A stretch of 17,244 nt of DNA from an uncultured Oscillospiraceae bacterium (GTDB lineage: Bacteria; Bacillota; Clostridia; Oscillospirales; Oscillospiraceae). The translations under genes were made by a program, and so were the position numbers. Numbering within the stretch: the stretch's first letter is position 1; every line of letters begins with the position of its first letter. The DNA lies in assembly GCA_910578575.1 (NCBI GenBank), contig CAJTQP010000048.1, forward strand, positions 1-17,244. Direction: 5' to 3'. This document shows, piece by piece, positions 1-6,571 of the stretch. The notes under the pieces were generated by a model. The model searched no databases, had not been told where the DNA came from, and was given only the letters and a program-made list of their open reading frames with translations.

Positions 1-804
1 CAGACACCCCCGCCAGACCCCGCCGTGCTCCAAGCGCTGGAACAGTTGGGCTATCTCTCCCAGGGACAACCCACCCCCGCAGGCCGCGCCGCCATGGAGC
101 CCTACCGGGTGAAGCGGGCGGTGTTCCTGGCGGCAGGGTTCGGTAGCCGTCTGGCCCCCATCACCTTCAACACCCCAAAGCCCCTGGTGCGGGTCCATGG
201 CCGGCGCATCATCGACAGCCTCCTGGATTCCTGCCTGGCTGCAGGGATTTCAGAACTTTACATCGTCCGGGGCTACCTGGCCGAACAGTTCGACCAACTG
301 CTCTACCACTACCCTACCCTGCACTTTTTGGAAAATCCCGTCTACAACGAGACCAACAACATTTCCTCCGCCATGTGCGCCCGGCACCTGCTCTCCAACG
401 CCTATGTGCTGGAAGCGGACCTGGTCCTCTCCAACCCCCAGCTCATCCGCCCCTATCAGTACCACTCCAACTTCCTGGCCATCCCCAAGGCGCGGACAGA
501 TGACTGGTGCTTTGATGTCACCGACGGTATCATCACCGAAGAAAAGCTTGGCGGGCAGGACTGCTGGCAGATGGTTGGCATCTCCTACTGGGACGAGGCG
601 GACGGCCAACGGCTGTCCCACGACCTCAAGACAGTCTACGAACAACCCGGCGGCCGGGAGCGCTATTGGGAGCAGACGCCCCTGGTATTTTGCCGGGAGC
701 ACTACCAGGTAGCGGTTCGGCCCTGCCGGGACGAGGACGTCACAGAGATCGACACCCTCCGGGAGCTGAAAGCCTTTGACCGCAGCTACGACATCGGATC
801 ATAG
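1..804 (+). CDS. pntC: Winged-helix/nucleotidyltransferase fusion, probable 2-aminoethylphosphonate cytidylyltransferase (5' partial)
   Basis: The reading frame is open from base 1, so the true start lies upstream. The first ~35 codons resemble the end of a winged-helix DNA-binding domain (an LTPAG-like 'PTPAGRAAMEPYRVKRA' stretch), which leads straight into a sugar-phosphate-type nucleotidyltransferase. The nucleotide-binding loop LAAGFGSRLAPIT is at about 127-165, followed by TPKPLV and, further on, NNISSA and EADLVLS, all as in LicC-like phosphocholine cytidylyltransferases. By itself the sequence could be LicC, acting on phosphocholine. The next two genes are an AEP transaminase and PEP mutase, and PntC is the LicC relative known to make CMP-AEP in such clusters, so I infer AEP as the substrate. 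It would act in the cytoplasm. It ends 13 bases before the next gene, consistent with one operon. The family is secure; the substrate is inferred. Confidence 0.8.
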   Translation, partial: QTPPPDPAVLQALEQLGYLSQGQPTPAGRAAMEPYRVKRAVFLAAGFGSRLAPITFNTPKPLVRVHGRRIIDSLLDSCLAAGISELYIVRGYLAEQFDQLLYHYPTLHFLENPVYNETNNISSAMCARHLLSNAYVLEADLVLSNPQLIRPYQYHSNFLAIPKARTDDWCFDVTDGIITEEKLGGQDCWQMVGISYWDEADGQRLSHDLKTVYEQPGGRERYWEQTPLVFCREHYQVAVRPCRDEDVTEIDTLRELKAFDRSYDIGS

Positions 805-817
805 AGGAGGACTTGAC

Positions 818-1945
818 ATGGAGATCAAACGGAATATCCTGCTCAATCCAGGCCCCGCCACCACCACGGACAGCGTCAAATTGGCCCAGCTTGTGCCGGA
901 TATCTGCCCACGGGAACGGGAGTTTACCGCCCAAATGGCCACCCTGCGCCAGGATCTGGTACGGGTGGTACACGGTGACCCGGCGCGGTATACCGCCGTG
1001 CTCTTCTGCGGCTCCGGGACGCTGTGCATGGACGTATGCCTCAACTCCCTCCTGCCGGAGGGCAAACGGGCGCTGATCCTCAACAATGGTGCCTACAGTG
1101 CCCGCGCCGCGGAGATTTGCCGCTACTATGGGCTGCCACATATCCACTTGTCCCTTCCCATCGACCAGCCCATTGACCTGTCCATCCTGGAACAAACCCT
1201 CCGGGAAACCCCGGATATCGCCCTGGTATATGCCACCCACAACGAGACCGGGACCGGCCTACTGAACCCCATCCGGGAAATTGGCGCACTGGCCCACCAA
1301 TACGGCGCCATCTTCGTAGCCGACACCACCAGCACTTACGGGATGCGTCCCATCTCCATAGAAGAAGACCAAATCGACTTTTGCATGGCCTCCGCGCAAA
1401 AGGGCCTGATGGCCATGACCGGTCTCTCCTTCGTGATTGGCCGCCGGGATCTGCTGGAAGCCTCCCAGGGCTACCCCCGCCGGTCCTATTACTGCAATCT
1501 CTACCGGCAATACGCCCATTTTGAGCGCACAGGCGAGATGGAGTTCACACCGCCGGTACAAACGGTTTACGCCACCATCCAGGCCATGCAGGAATACTGG
1601 GTCGAAGGCGAAGCCGCCAAGTGGGAGCGGCACACCCGTGTGTTCCAGGCCATCCACGCAGGCTTGGAGGCCCTGGGCTTCCAGGAGTTGATCCGCCGGG
1701 AGTGGCAGGCGGGCCTTGTGGCGGCTGTGCGCTGTCCTGACGACCCCCAGTGGGATTTTGACCAGGTCCATGACCTCTGCTACGCCCAGGGCTTCACCAT
1801 CTATCCCGGCAAAGTGGGCACAGCGAACACCTTCCGCCTATGCGCCCTGGGTGCCATCGATGTCCCGGATATCCAGGCCTTTTTCCAAGTGCTCCGAGAT
1901 GCCTTGGAGACCTGCGGCGTAGCCATTCCTGTGCGGTACCACTAG
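818..1945 (+). CDS. phnW: 2-aminoethylphosphonate--pyruvate transaminase
   Basis: This is a class V, PLP-dependent aminotransferase of 375 residues, a normal length for PhnW. It interconverts phosphonoacetaldehyde plus alanine with 2-aminoethylphosphonate plus pyruvate. The ATG at 818 is chosen because GAGGAGG sits just upstream (804-810) and because NILLNPGPATTT, the typical PhnW N-terminus, begins a few residues in. Further landmarks are the THNETGTG segment, the cofactor-binding aspartate in VADTTSTYGMRPI, and the Schiff-base lysine K195 in SAQKGLMAMTG. PhnW enzymes can run in degradation or synthesis. The adjoining PEP mutase argues for synthesis of AEP here. It lies 14 bases before the mutase gene and is surely cotranscribed with it. 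In some treponemes this enzyme is fused to the cytidylyltransferase; here they are separate. Confidence 0.93.
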   Translation: MEIKRNILLNPGPATTTDSVKLAQLVPDICPREREFTAQMATLRQDLVRVVHGDPARYTAVLFCGSGTLCMDVCLNSLLPEGKRALILNNGAYSARAAEICRYYGLPHIHLSLPIDQPIDLSILEQTLRETPDIALVYATHNETGTGLLNPIREIGALAHQYGAIFVADTTSTYGMRPISIEEDQIDFCMASAQKGLMAMTGLSFVIGRRDLLEASQGYPRRSYYCNLYRQYAHFERTGEMEFTPPVQTVYATIQAMQEYWVEGEAAKWERHTRVFQAIHAGLEALGFQELIRREWQAGLVAAVRCPDDPQWDFDQVHDLCYAQGFTIYPGKVGTANTFRLCALGAIDVPDIQAFFQVLRDALETCGVAIPVRYH

Positions 1946-1959
1946 GAGAGGAGGATCGC

Positions 1960-3255
1960 ATGAAAACCATATACACTTGCTTCTGCACCGAAGTGATCCA
2001 CGAGGGACACTTGAACATCATCCGCCAAGCCAGAAACTACGGGCGGGTAATCGTGGGGGCCCTCTCAGATCGGGCCCTGATTCGCTACAACCGCTTCCCT
2101 ACCATCCCCCAGGAGGAGCGTGTCCGGCTCTACCGTGCCCTGGAGGGTGTGGACACCGTGGTGGTCCAAGACGATATGCTCTATGAGGACGTGCTCTCCC
2201 TCATCCACCCGGACTATGTCATCCACGGGGACAACTGGACCGTGGGGCCAGAGGCCGCCATCCGCGCCCAGGTCCTCCAAAAGTTGGAGGAAATCGGCGG
2301 GACCCTCATTGAAGTGCCCTACACCAGCAACGAAGGGGTCAAAAAAATCGACTCCCAGCTCCGGGAAAAGCTGGCCATGCCGGAATACCGCCGCAAAAGG
2401 CTCCGCCAGCTCATTGAAATGTGCCCGGTGGTGAAGGTGCTAGAGGCCCACAGCGGCCTCACCGGCTTGATCGCGGAGAAAACCGTGGTGGAGCAAAACG
2501 GCCGTCTGGACCAATTCGACGCTATGTGGGTCAGCAGCCTATGCGACAGCACCGCCAAGGGTAAACCGGACATTGAGTTAGTTGACATGTCCTCCCGCCT
2601 GCGCACCATTGACGACATCATGGAGGTCACCACGAAACCCATCATCCTGGACGGGGACACCGGTGGTTTGGCCGAGCACTTTATGTATAATGTACGTACC
2701 TTGGAGCGCATGGGCGTCTCCGCTGTCATTATTGAGGACAAGACCGGCCTCAAGAAAAACAGCCTTTTCGGCACCGATGTGGAACAGACTCAGGACGATA
2801 TCGGGAATTTTAGCGCAAAAATACGCGCCGGAAAGCGTGCCCAGCTCACCGACGATTTCATGATTATTGCCCGGATCGAAAGCCTGATTTTAGAGCGCGG
2901 TATGGAGGACGCCCTTGCCCGTGCCGCAGCTTATGTGGAAGCGGGCGCGGACGGCATCATGATCCACAGCCGAAGGAAAGACCCCGCAGAGATTTTAGAA
3001 TTTTGCGACCGGTTCCGGGCACAAGATCCATCCACCCCCATCGTGGTGGTCCCCACCTCCTTCAACGTCATCACGGAGGAGGAGCTTGCCGCCCACGGCG
3101 TGAATATCGTCATTTACGCCAACCAGCTCACCCGCAGTGCCTTCCCTGCCATGCAGCAAACGGCGGAGGAAATCCTGCGCTGCCACCGGGCACAGGAAGT
3201 GGATGCCCGCCTCATGCCCATCAAAGATATCATCCAATTGATTGACGAGCTATAG
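1960..3255 (+). CDS. aepX: Phosphoenolpyruvate mutase with N-terminal cytidylyltransferase domain
   Basis: This bifunctional-looking protein has 431 residues. Residues 1 to about 135 form an HxGH nucleotidyltransferase domain (VIHEGHLNII) of the cytidylyltransferase type. Residues ~150-431 form PEP mutase of the isocitrate-lyase superfamily, which rearranges PEP to phosphonopyruvate and so creates the C-P bond. The mutase signature EDKTGLKKNS spans 259-268, and ILDGDTGG gives the metal-binding aspartates D231 and D233. The start is the ATG at 1960, preceded by GGAGAGGAGG; the open frame extends upstream but overlaps phnW. Fom1 of fosfomycin biosynthesis has the same two-domain order, and its N-terminal domain cytidylylates a phosphonate. 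What this domain acts on here is unknown. No phosphonopyruvate decarboxylase, which the pathway normally needs to pull the mutase forward, is in the window. Confidence 0.94.
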   Translation: MKTIYTCFCTEVIHEGHLNIIRQARNYGRVIVGALSDRALIRYNRFPTIPQEERVRLYRALEGVDTVVVQDDMLYEDVLSLIHPDYVIHGDNWTVGPEAAIRAQVLQKLEEIGGTLIEVPYTSNEGVKKIDSQLREKLAMPEYRRKRLRQLIEMCPVVKVLEAHSGLTGLIAEKTVVEQNGRLDQFDAMWVSSLCDSTAKGKPDIELVDMSSRLRTIDDIMEVTTKPIILDGDTGGLAEHFMYNVRTLERMGVSAVIIEDKTGLKKNSLFGTDVEQTQDDIGNFSAKIRAGKRAQLTDDFMIIARIESLILERGMEDALARAAAYVEAGADGIMIHSRRKDPAEILEFCDRFRAQDPSTPIVVVPTSFNVITEEELAAHGVNIVIYANQLTRSAFPAMQQTAEEILRCHRAQEVDARLMPIKDIIQLIDEL

Positions 3256-3262
3256 TTGGCGC

Positions 3263-3431
3263 AGTTGAAAAGAAGTAAATACTTCTTTTCAACTCGTGCG
3301 GCGATTTTTCGCCGCACAGGCCTCAAAGCGGCCTTGCGTCAGACTGCATCGTCAAAACCCAGCACATTTTATGTGTTGGTGGGCTTTGCCCAAGTTGAAA
3401 ATCAATACCGATTTTCAACTATTTTGACGAT
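3263..3431. repeat. Dense inverted-repeat element, cloverleaf-like, in the gap after aepX
   Basis: The stretch 3256-3557 has no convincing gene. Instead it holds stacked inverted repeats. A perfect 14-bp stem pairs 3263-3276 with 3281-3294 (4-base loop). A perfect 9-bp stem pairs 3296-3304 with 3309-3317 (TTTT loop). AGGCC at 3318-3322 pairs with GGCCT at 3330-3334. A 10-bp closing stem, ATCGTCAAAA (3348-3357) with TTTTGACGAT (3422-3431), encloses three arms: 3359-3366 with 3372-3379, GGGC/GCCC (3381-3391), and a perfect 11-bp stem 3393-3403 with 3410-3420. AGTTGAAAA...TTTTCAACT occurs in two of the hairpins. It could be a dispersed intergenic repeat, a structured RNA or a complex terminator region for the phosphonate operon. 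The pairing is directly visible; the nature is not known. Confidence 0.7.
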
Positions 3432-3476
3432 ATCCCCAGGGAAGTACAAAATATGGGGCAAATTTCCTGTAAAGTA

Positions 3477-3505
3477 TTGAAATAGAGGGCTTGATGTGAT
3501 AAACT
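3477..3505 (+). promoter_or_regulatory. Probable sigma-A promoter of the gtrA operon
   Basis: TTGAAA (3477-3482) and TAAACT (3500-3505) are separated by 17 bases, and TGA directly before the -10 box gives an extended -10. It lies about 50 bases ahead of the GtrA-family gene and just after the inverted-repeat element, a sensible place for a new transcription unit. The -10 matches consensus at only 4 of 6 positions. Confidence 0.5.
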
Positions 3506-3557
3506 GAACCGTATTCTATATTGCCGGAGGCAGCGTTGGGACAATAGAACTGCGCAA

Positions 3558-4019
3558 GTGGATGAAATGATAGCAGCAATCAAAAAGGTGCTGGCCGCCT
3601 GCCGGGAACAGATCGCCTATCTGTTTTTCGGCGTTTTGACAACCATCATAAATTACGGCGTGTTCTGGCTGCTCACGGAACTTTGGGATGGCCGCTATGT
3701 CCTTTGGGCCAACCTCATCACCTTTGTGGCGGCCACTGCCTTTGCCTATCTCACCAACAAGCGCTTTGTGTTCGACAGCCCCCGGTGGGAGTTTACTTTT
3801 GTCCTGCGGGAGGCATCGGCCTTCGTGGCGGCCCGGCTGTTCTCCTTTGCCATTGAGGAAGTGGGGCTCTATATCAGCACATACCTGCTGCATTTGGGAA
3901 GGTATACCCTATGGCACATCAACGGCGTGATGCTGGCGAAGATCGTTCTCTCCATCTTGGCGGTGGTGCTGAACTACTTCTTCAGTAAATTTTTGGTGTT
4001 TACGAAACGAAGGGAATGA
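3558..4019 (+). CDS. GtrA-family membrane protein (probable polyprenyl-phosphate-sugar flippase)
   Basis: The protein has 153 residues and four predicted membrane segments at about 18-40, 48-65, 84-108 and 122-147. The second segment runs into TNKRFVF and the fourth into NYFFSKFLVF, the duplicated hallmark of GtrA proteins. GtrA-family proteins are thought to move undecaprenyl-phosphate-linked sugar across the membrane. The next gene encodes a DPM1-type glycosyltransferase that would make such a lipid-linked sugar, which fits. The start is uncertain: GTG at 3558 is used here, ATG at 3567 is in the same frame, and neither has a strong ribosome binding site. It is the first gene of a four-gene operon, 10 bases ahead of the next. 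Confidence 0.85.
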   Translation: MDEMIAAIKKVLAACREQIAYLFFGVLTTIINYGVFWLLTELWDGRYVLWANLITFVAATAFAYLTNKRFVFDSPRWEFTFVLREASAFVAARLFSFAIEEVGLYISTYLLHLGRYTLWHINGVMLAKIVLSILAVVLNYFFSKFLVFTKRRE

Positions 4020-4029
4020 GGCAGTCTTC

Positions 4030-4749
4030 ATGAGGATTTTGCTTATCCTTCCGGCCTACAACGAGGAACAGACCATCCTGCAAACCGTCCGCCAAATCCA
4101 GGAGACCAGCTTTCCGGAGGGGATGGAGGTGGACTATATCGTCATCAACGACGGCTCCACCGATGGGACGGAAGCGCTGTGCAGGCAGCATCAGCTCAAC
4201 TGTCTTTCCCTGATCCAAAACCTTGGGATCGGTGGTGCAGTGCAGACCGGGTATCTCTATGCGGCCCGCTACGACTACGACATTGCGGTGCAGTTTGACG
4301 GGGATGGACAGCACGATATCCGCTCCCTGGCAGATTTGGTAAAACCGGTGATGGAGGGCCGCTGTGATTTTTCTGTTGGGTCCCGTTTTGTGACCCGCTC
4401 CAGTGGCTTTCAATCCACGGCGCTGCGCCGCTTGGGGATCAGCTATCTGTCCGCGGTGATCCGTCTTGTCACCGGGCAAAAAATTACCGACGTGACCTCT
4501 GGATACCGGGCCGGAAACCGCAGGGCCATTCAATACTTTGCCCACAATTACCCCGTGGATTATCCGGAACCGGAGTCTCTGGTGCAGCTGCATAAGAAGG
4601 GGCTGACCATCTGTGAGGTGCCGGTGAACATGTTTGAGCGCAGCGGAGGGAAATCCTCCATCAACTGCTTCCGCTCGATTTACTACATGATCAAAGTGAC
4701 GCTGGCTATTTTCATTGCCGCCATGCAAAGGGGAGAGGAGTTCCCGTGA
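4030..4749 (+). CDS. GT2 glycosyltransferase, DPM1-like polyprenyl-phosphate sugar synthase
   Basis: The 239-residue cytoplasmic glycosyltransferase starts LLILPAYNEE (residues 4-13), continues with VINDGSTDGT (38-47), and has the metal-binding FDGDGQHD at 89-96. It lacks the C-terminal membrane helices of GtrB-type enzymes, so it is closer to dolichol-phosphate mannose synthase and its bacterial soluble relatives. The expected reaction is transfer of a hexose from a nucleotide sugar to a polyprenyl phosphate. The sugar (glucose, mannose or other) cannot be told from sequence. Its stop codon overlaps the GTG start of the next gene (GTGA), which indicates translational coupling. GtrA before it and DUF2304 after it make the common trio for lipid-carrier glycosylation. 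Confidence 0.9.
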   Translation: MRILLILPAYNEEQTILQTVRQIQETSFPEGMEVDYIVINDGSTDGTEALCRQHQLNCLSLIQNLGIGGAVQTGYLYAARYDYDIAVQFDGDGQHDIRSLADLVKPVMEGRCDFSVGSRFVTRSSGFQSTALRRLGISYLSAVIRLVTGQKITDVTSGYRAGNRRAIQYFAHNYPVDYPEPESLVQLHKKGLTICEVPVNMFERSGGKSSINCFRSIYYMIKVTLAIFIAAMQRGEEFP

Positions 4750-5153
4750 GTCTGATTTTGCGCATTGAGATGATTGTGACCGCGCTGCTGGTCATGTATA
4801 TCATTGTCCATTCGGTACACCGAAAAAGGCTTCGCATCCAGTATTCCTTCTTCTGGCTGCTGTTGGTAGCCGCCATGCTGGTGGCTGCCTTTTTCCCTGG
4901 GGTGGTGACTTGGCTGTGCCAGATCATGGACATCGAAAAACCCTCCAACCTGGTCTATCTTTGCGGTATTCTGGCGCTGATGCTGATTACCTTTTACCAG
5001 ACCATCCTGCTCTCGAAGCAGGCGGACCGGATCACCCACTTGACCCAGATCGTCTCCATTCAAAAGTTCCTATCGGGAGAATTGCAGGAGGACGGGAACA
5101 AAATGGAGGAGAGCGGTATTGCGTTGGAAGAGAGGAAGGGCGTGGATGAATAA
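4746..5153 (+). CDS. DUF2304 family small membrane protein
   Basis: The protein has 135 residues and three hydrophobic segments at about 5-22, 35-55 and 68-88. A charged, probably cytoplasmic tail follows (KQADRITHLTQIVSIQKFL, then a Glu-rich end), likely a short helical or coiled-coil stretch. Length, topology and place directly after a DPM1-type GT2 match the DUF2304 family, whose function is unknown but which often sits beside GtrA and GT2 genes. It is plausibly a membrane partner for the soluble glycosyltransferase. The start is GTG at 4746, behind GGGGAGAGGAG, overlapping the previous stop by four bases. It overlaps the next gene's start by eight bases (ATGAATAA). Confidence 0.85.
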   Translation: MSLILRIEMIVTALLVMYIIVHSVHRKRLRIQYSFFWLLLVAAMLVAAFFPGVVTWLCQIMDIEKPSNLVYLCGILALMLITFYQTILLSKQADRITHLTQIVSIQKFLSGELQEDGNKMEESGIALEERKGVDE

Positions 5154-6348
5154 GCCGAGATTGGGAGGAGAAAGGCAGGCGCGTGCCATCCGTTGGGTGC
5201 AGTATGGTGTGATCGCGCTGATTTGTCTGATTGGATTTCTCTACGCGGTCCACATCGCCCAGACCATGGGGAAATATAGCGTGGAGTATAGCCCCGACGA
5301 GGGGAACTATATCGCCATGGCCAAGCGCCTGCTCAACGAACACTATTATAGCTACTGGGGAGAGGGGCCCGACGCATACGTGTCCCCTGGCTACCCGCTA
5401 TTTTTGACCGCCTGCATGGCCATCTTCGGCACGGATTTGGAGGGCATTTTCTGCATCAAGGTGGTCCAGGGTCTGCTGGCGGCGGCCACGGTGTTCCTCA
5501 CCTTTTTGCTGGGCTACCTTTTGACGGAGAAATATAGCGTTGGATTGATTGCCTGCCTGCTCCATGGGGCGAATACCGTGTTTTATCTTTACAGCCGCTT
5601 GCTGCTGACAGAAACCCTGTACTTTTTTACCATGATGCTGTTTTTCGTGGTGTTTGTCCTGGCGATGAAGCGGGAGCGGTGGTTTTTGCATGTGTTGGCG
5701 GGGGTATGCTTTGCCGTGACCATCTTGGTTCGGCCCCTGCTGATCGTCATTGCACCGTTTTTGTTCCTGCCCTCGCTGGTGCGCCATTGGAAGGACTGGA
5801 AAACATTCCTCCGGCCCTTGGTCTTGTTTGCCCTAGGTTTTCTGCTGCTGTGCCTGCCCTGGTGGGTGCGCAATGGGGTGGTCCTGGGTGAATTTATCCC
5901 TCTGGCCACCCAGACCAACCCCATGTATGCCGGCCTCGCCCCGGATGTGTTGGCCCTGGGGTTGACGGACCCTGGCAGTTTGATGGGGAACTTTAAGCTG
6001 CTGCTGGACTTGTTGCGCCAGGACTTTTTCGGCACGATTTATTGGATGACCTTTGGGAAATTCCAAATCATATTCATGTCCACCCAATGGGCAAACCCAC
6101 AGGTCTTTGCGGACTTCCTGAAGGATGTTGCGGTATATCTGGGCCTCTTCGGCGGCCTGCGGGCCCTGTTTTCCAAAAAGTACTGGGGGACGGCTCTGGT
6201 GTTCTGGGTATATTTGGCCAGCTCCTTCCTGTTTATCCCGGTGAGCCGGTATTCCATGCAGTATCTCCCGCTTTTGGGGATTTTGGCTGGCTATCTTTTG
6301 ATGGAGGCATTTTCCCACAAGCACCCCGGCGCAAAGGCACACACTTAA
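5146..6348 (+). CDS. GT39-like (ArnT/PMT-type) membrane glycosyltransferase
   Basis: The protein has 400 residues and about ten hydrophobic segments. The first, near 18-38, is followed by SPDEGNYIAMAKRLL, where D51-E52 lie in the first external loop. This acidic pair is the expected catalytic or metal site of GT-C family 39 enzymes. These enzymes take a sugar from a polyprenyl-phosphate donor and attach it to a lipid, protein or polymer on the outer face of the membrane. In this operon it would use the product of the GT2 enzyme after flipping. The ATG at 5146 is chosen over upstream in-frame codons because AGAGGAAGGG sits just before it and the overlap with DUF2304 is then only eight bases. 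The acceptor is unknown. Confidence 0.87.
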   Translation: MNKPRLGGERQARAIRWVQYGVIALICLIGFLYAVHIAQTMGKYSVEYSPDEGNYIAMAKRLLNEHYYSYWGEGPDAYVSPGYPLFLTACMAIFGTDLEGIFCIKVVQGLLAAATVFLTFLLGYLLTEKYSVGLIACLLHGANTVFYLYSRLLLTETLYFFTMMLFFVVFVLAMKRERWFLHVLAGVCFAVTILVRPLLIVIAPFLFLPSLVRHWKDWKTFLRPLVLFALGFLLLCLPWWVRNGVVLGEFIPLATQTNPMYAGLAPDVLALGLTDPGSLMGNFKLLLDLLRQDFFGTIYWMTFGKFQIIFMSTQWANPQVFADFLKDVAVYLGLFGGLRALFSKKYWGTALVFWVYLASSFLFIPVSRYSMQYLPLLGILAGYLLMEAFSHKHPGAKAHT

Positions 6349-6358
6349 ATGACAGAGA

Positions 6359-6395
6359 AAAATCCGGTGTGGTCCAGAAGGCCGCGCCGGATTTT
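6359..6395 (+). terminator. Probable terminator of the GT operon
   Basis: AAAATCCGG (6359-6367) pairs with CCGGATTTT (6387-6395). Inside, GGTC (6371-6374) can pair with GGCC (6380-6383). The hairpin lies 11 bases after the GT39 stop and ends in TTTT. The loop is long, so the call is moderate. Confidence 0.5.
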
Positions 6396-6468
6396 GACCA
6401 ATCTGCCCAAGTATCCTGGTGAGGCGATGAAAAATGGCAGAAGTTTTGCCCCAAGGGGGCGATAAGCG

Positions 6469-6497
6469 TTGCACACAAGCGCTTGTTGTGGTAAGAT
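6469..6497 (+). promoter_or_regulatory. Probable sigma-A promoter of trpS with a palindromic spacer
   Basis: TTGCAC (6469-6474) and TAAGAT (6492-6497) are exactly 17 bases apart. A perfect 12-base palindrome, ACAAGCGCTTGT (6475-6486), fills most of the spacer and could be an operator. The leader to the trpS start would be about 70 bases. No T-box anticodon-reading element is evident in it. Confidence 0.6.
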
Positions 6498-6543
6498 ATG
6501 AGAAATGCGATTTCATCGCGTTCTTTATTTGATCGCTTTGATT

Positions 6544-6561
6544 GGCGCAGGGCTCTGCGCC
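6544..6561 (+). promoter_or_regulatory. Hairpin directly upstream of the trpS ribosome binding site
   Basis: GGCGCAG (6544-6550) and CTGCGCC (6555-6561) form a perfect, GC-rich 7-bp stem with loop GGCT. It ends two bases before the GGAGGG binding site at 6563. It could insulate or tune translation initiation. The structure is visible; the role is inferred. Confidence 0.45.
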
Positions 6562-6571
6562 TGGAGGGTTT

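Noticed and set aside
3256..3480. Open frame of 74 codons after aepX
   Set aside because: It starts with TTG right at the aepX stop with no ribosome site, and it is simply a read-through of the inverted-repeat block. The repeats explain its composition better than coding does.
4000..4728. Minus-strand open frame of 242 codons opposite the GT2 gene
   Set aside because: It mirrors a clear glycosyltransferase in the opposite frame and has no recognisable domain.
6427..6465. Short 12-codon open frame before trpS with a weak GAGG site
   Set aside because: It lies upstream of the likely trpS promoter and contains no Trp codons, so it cannot be a tryptophan attenuation leader.
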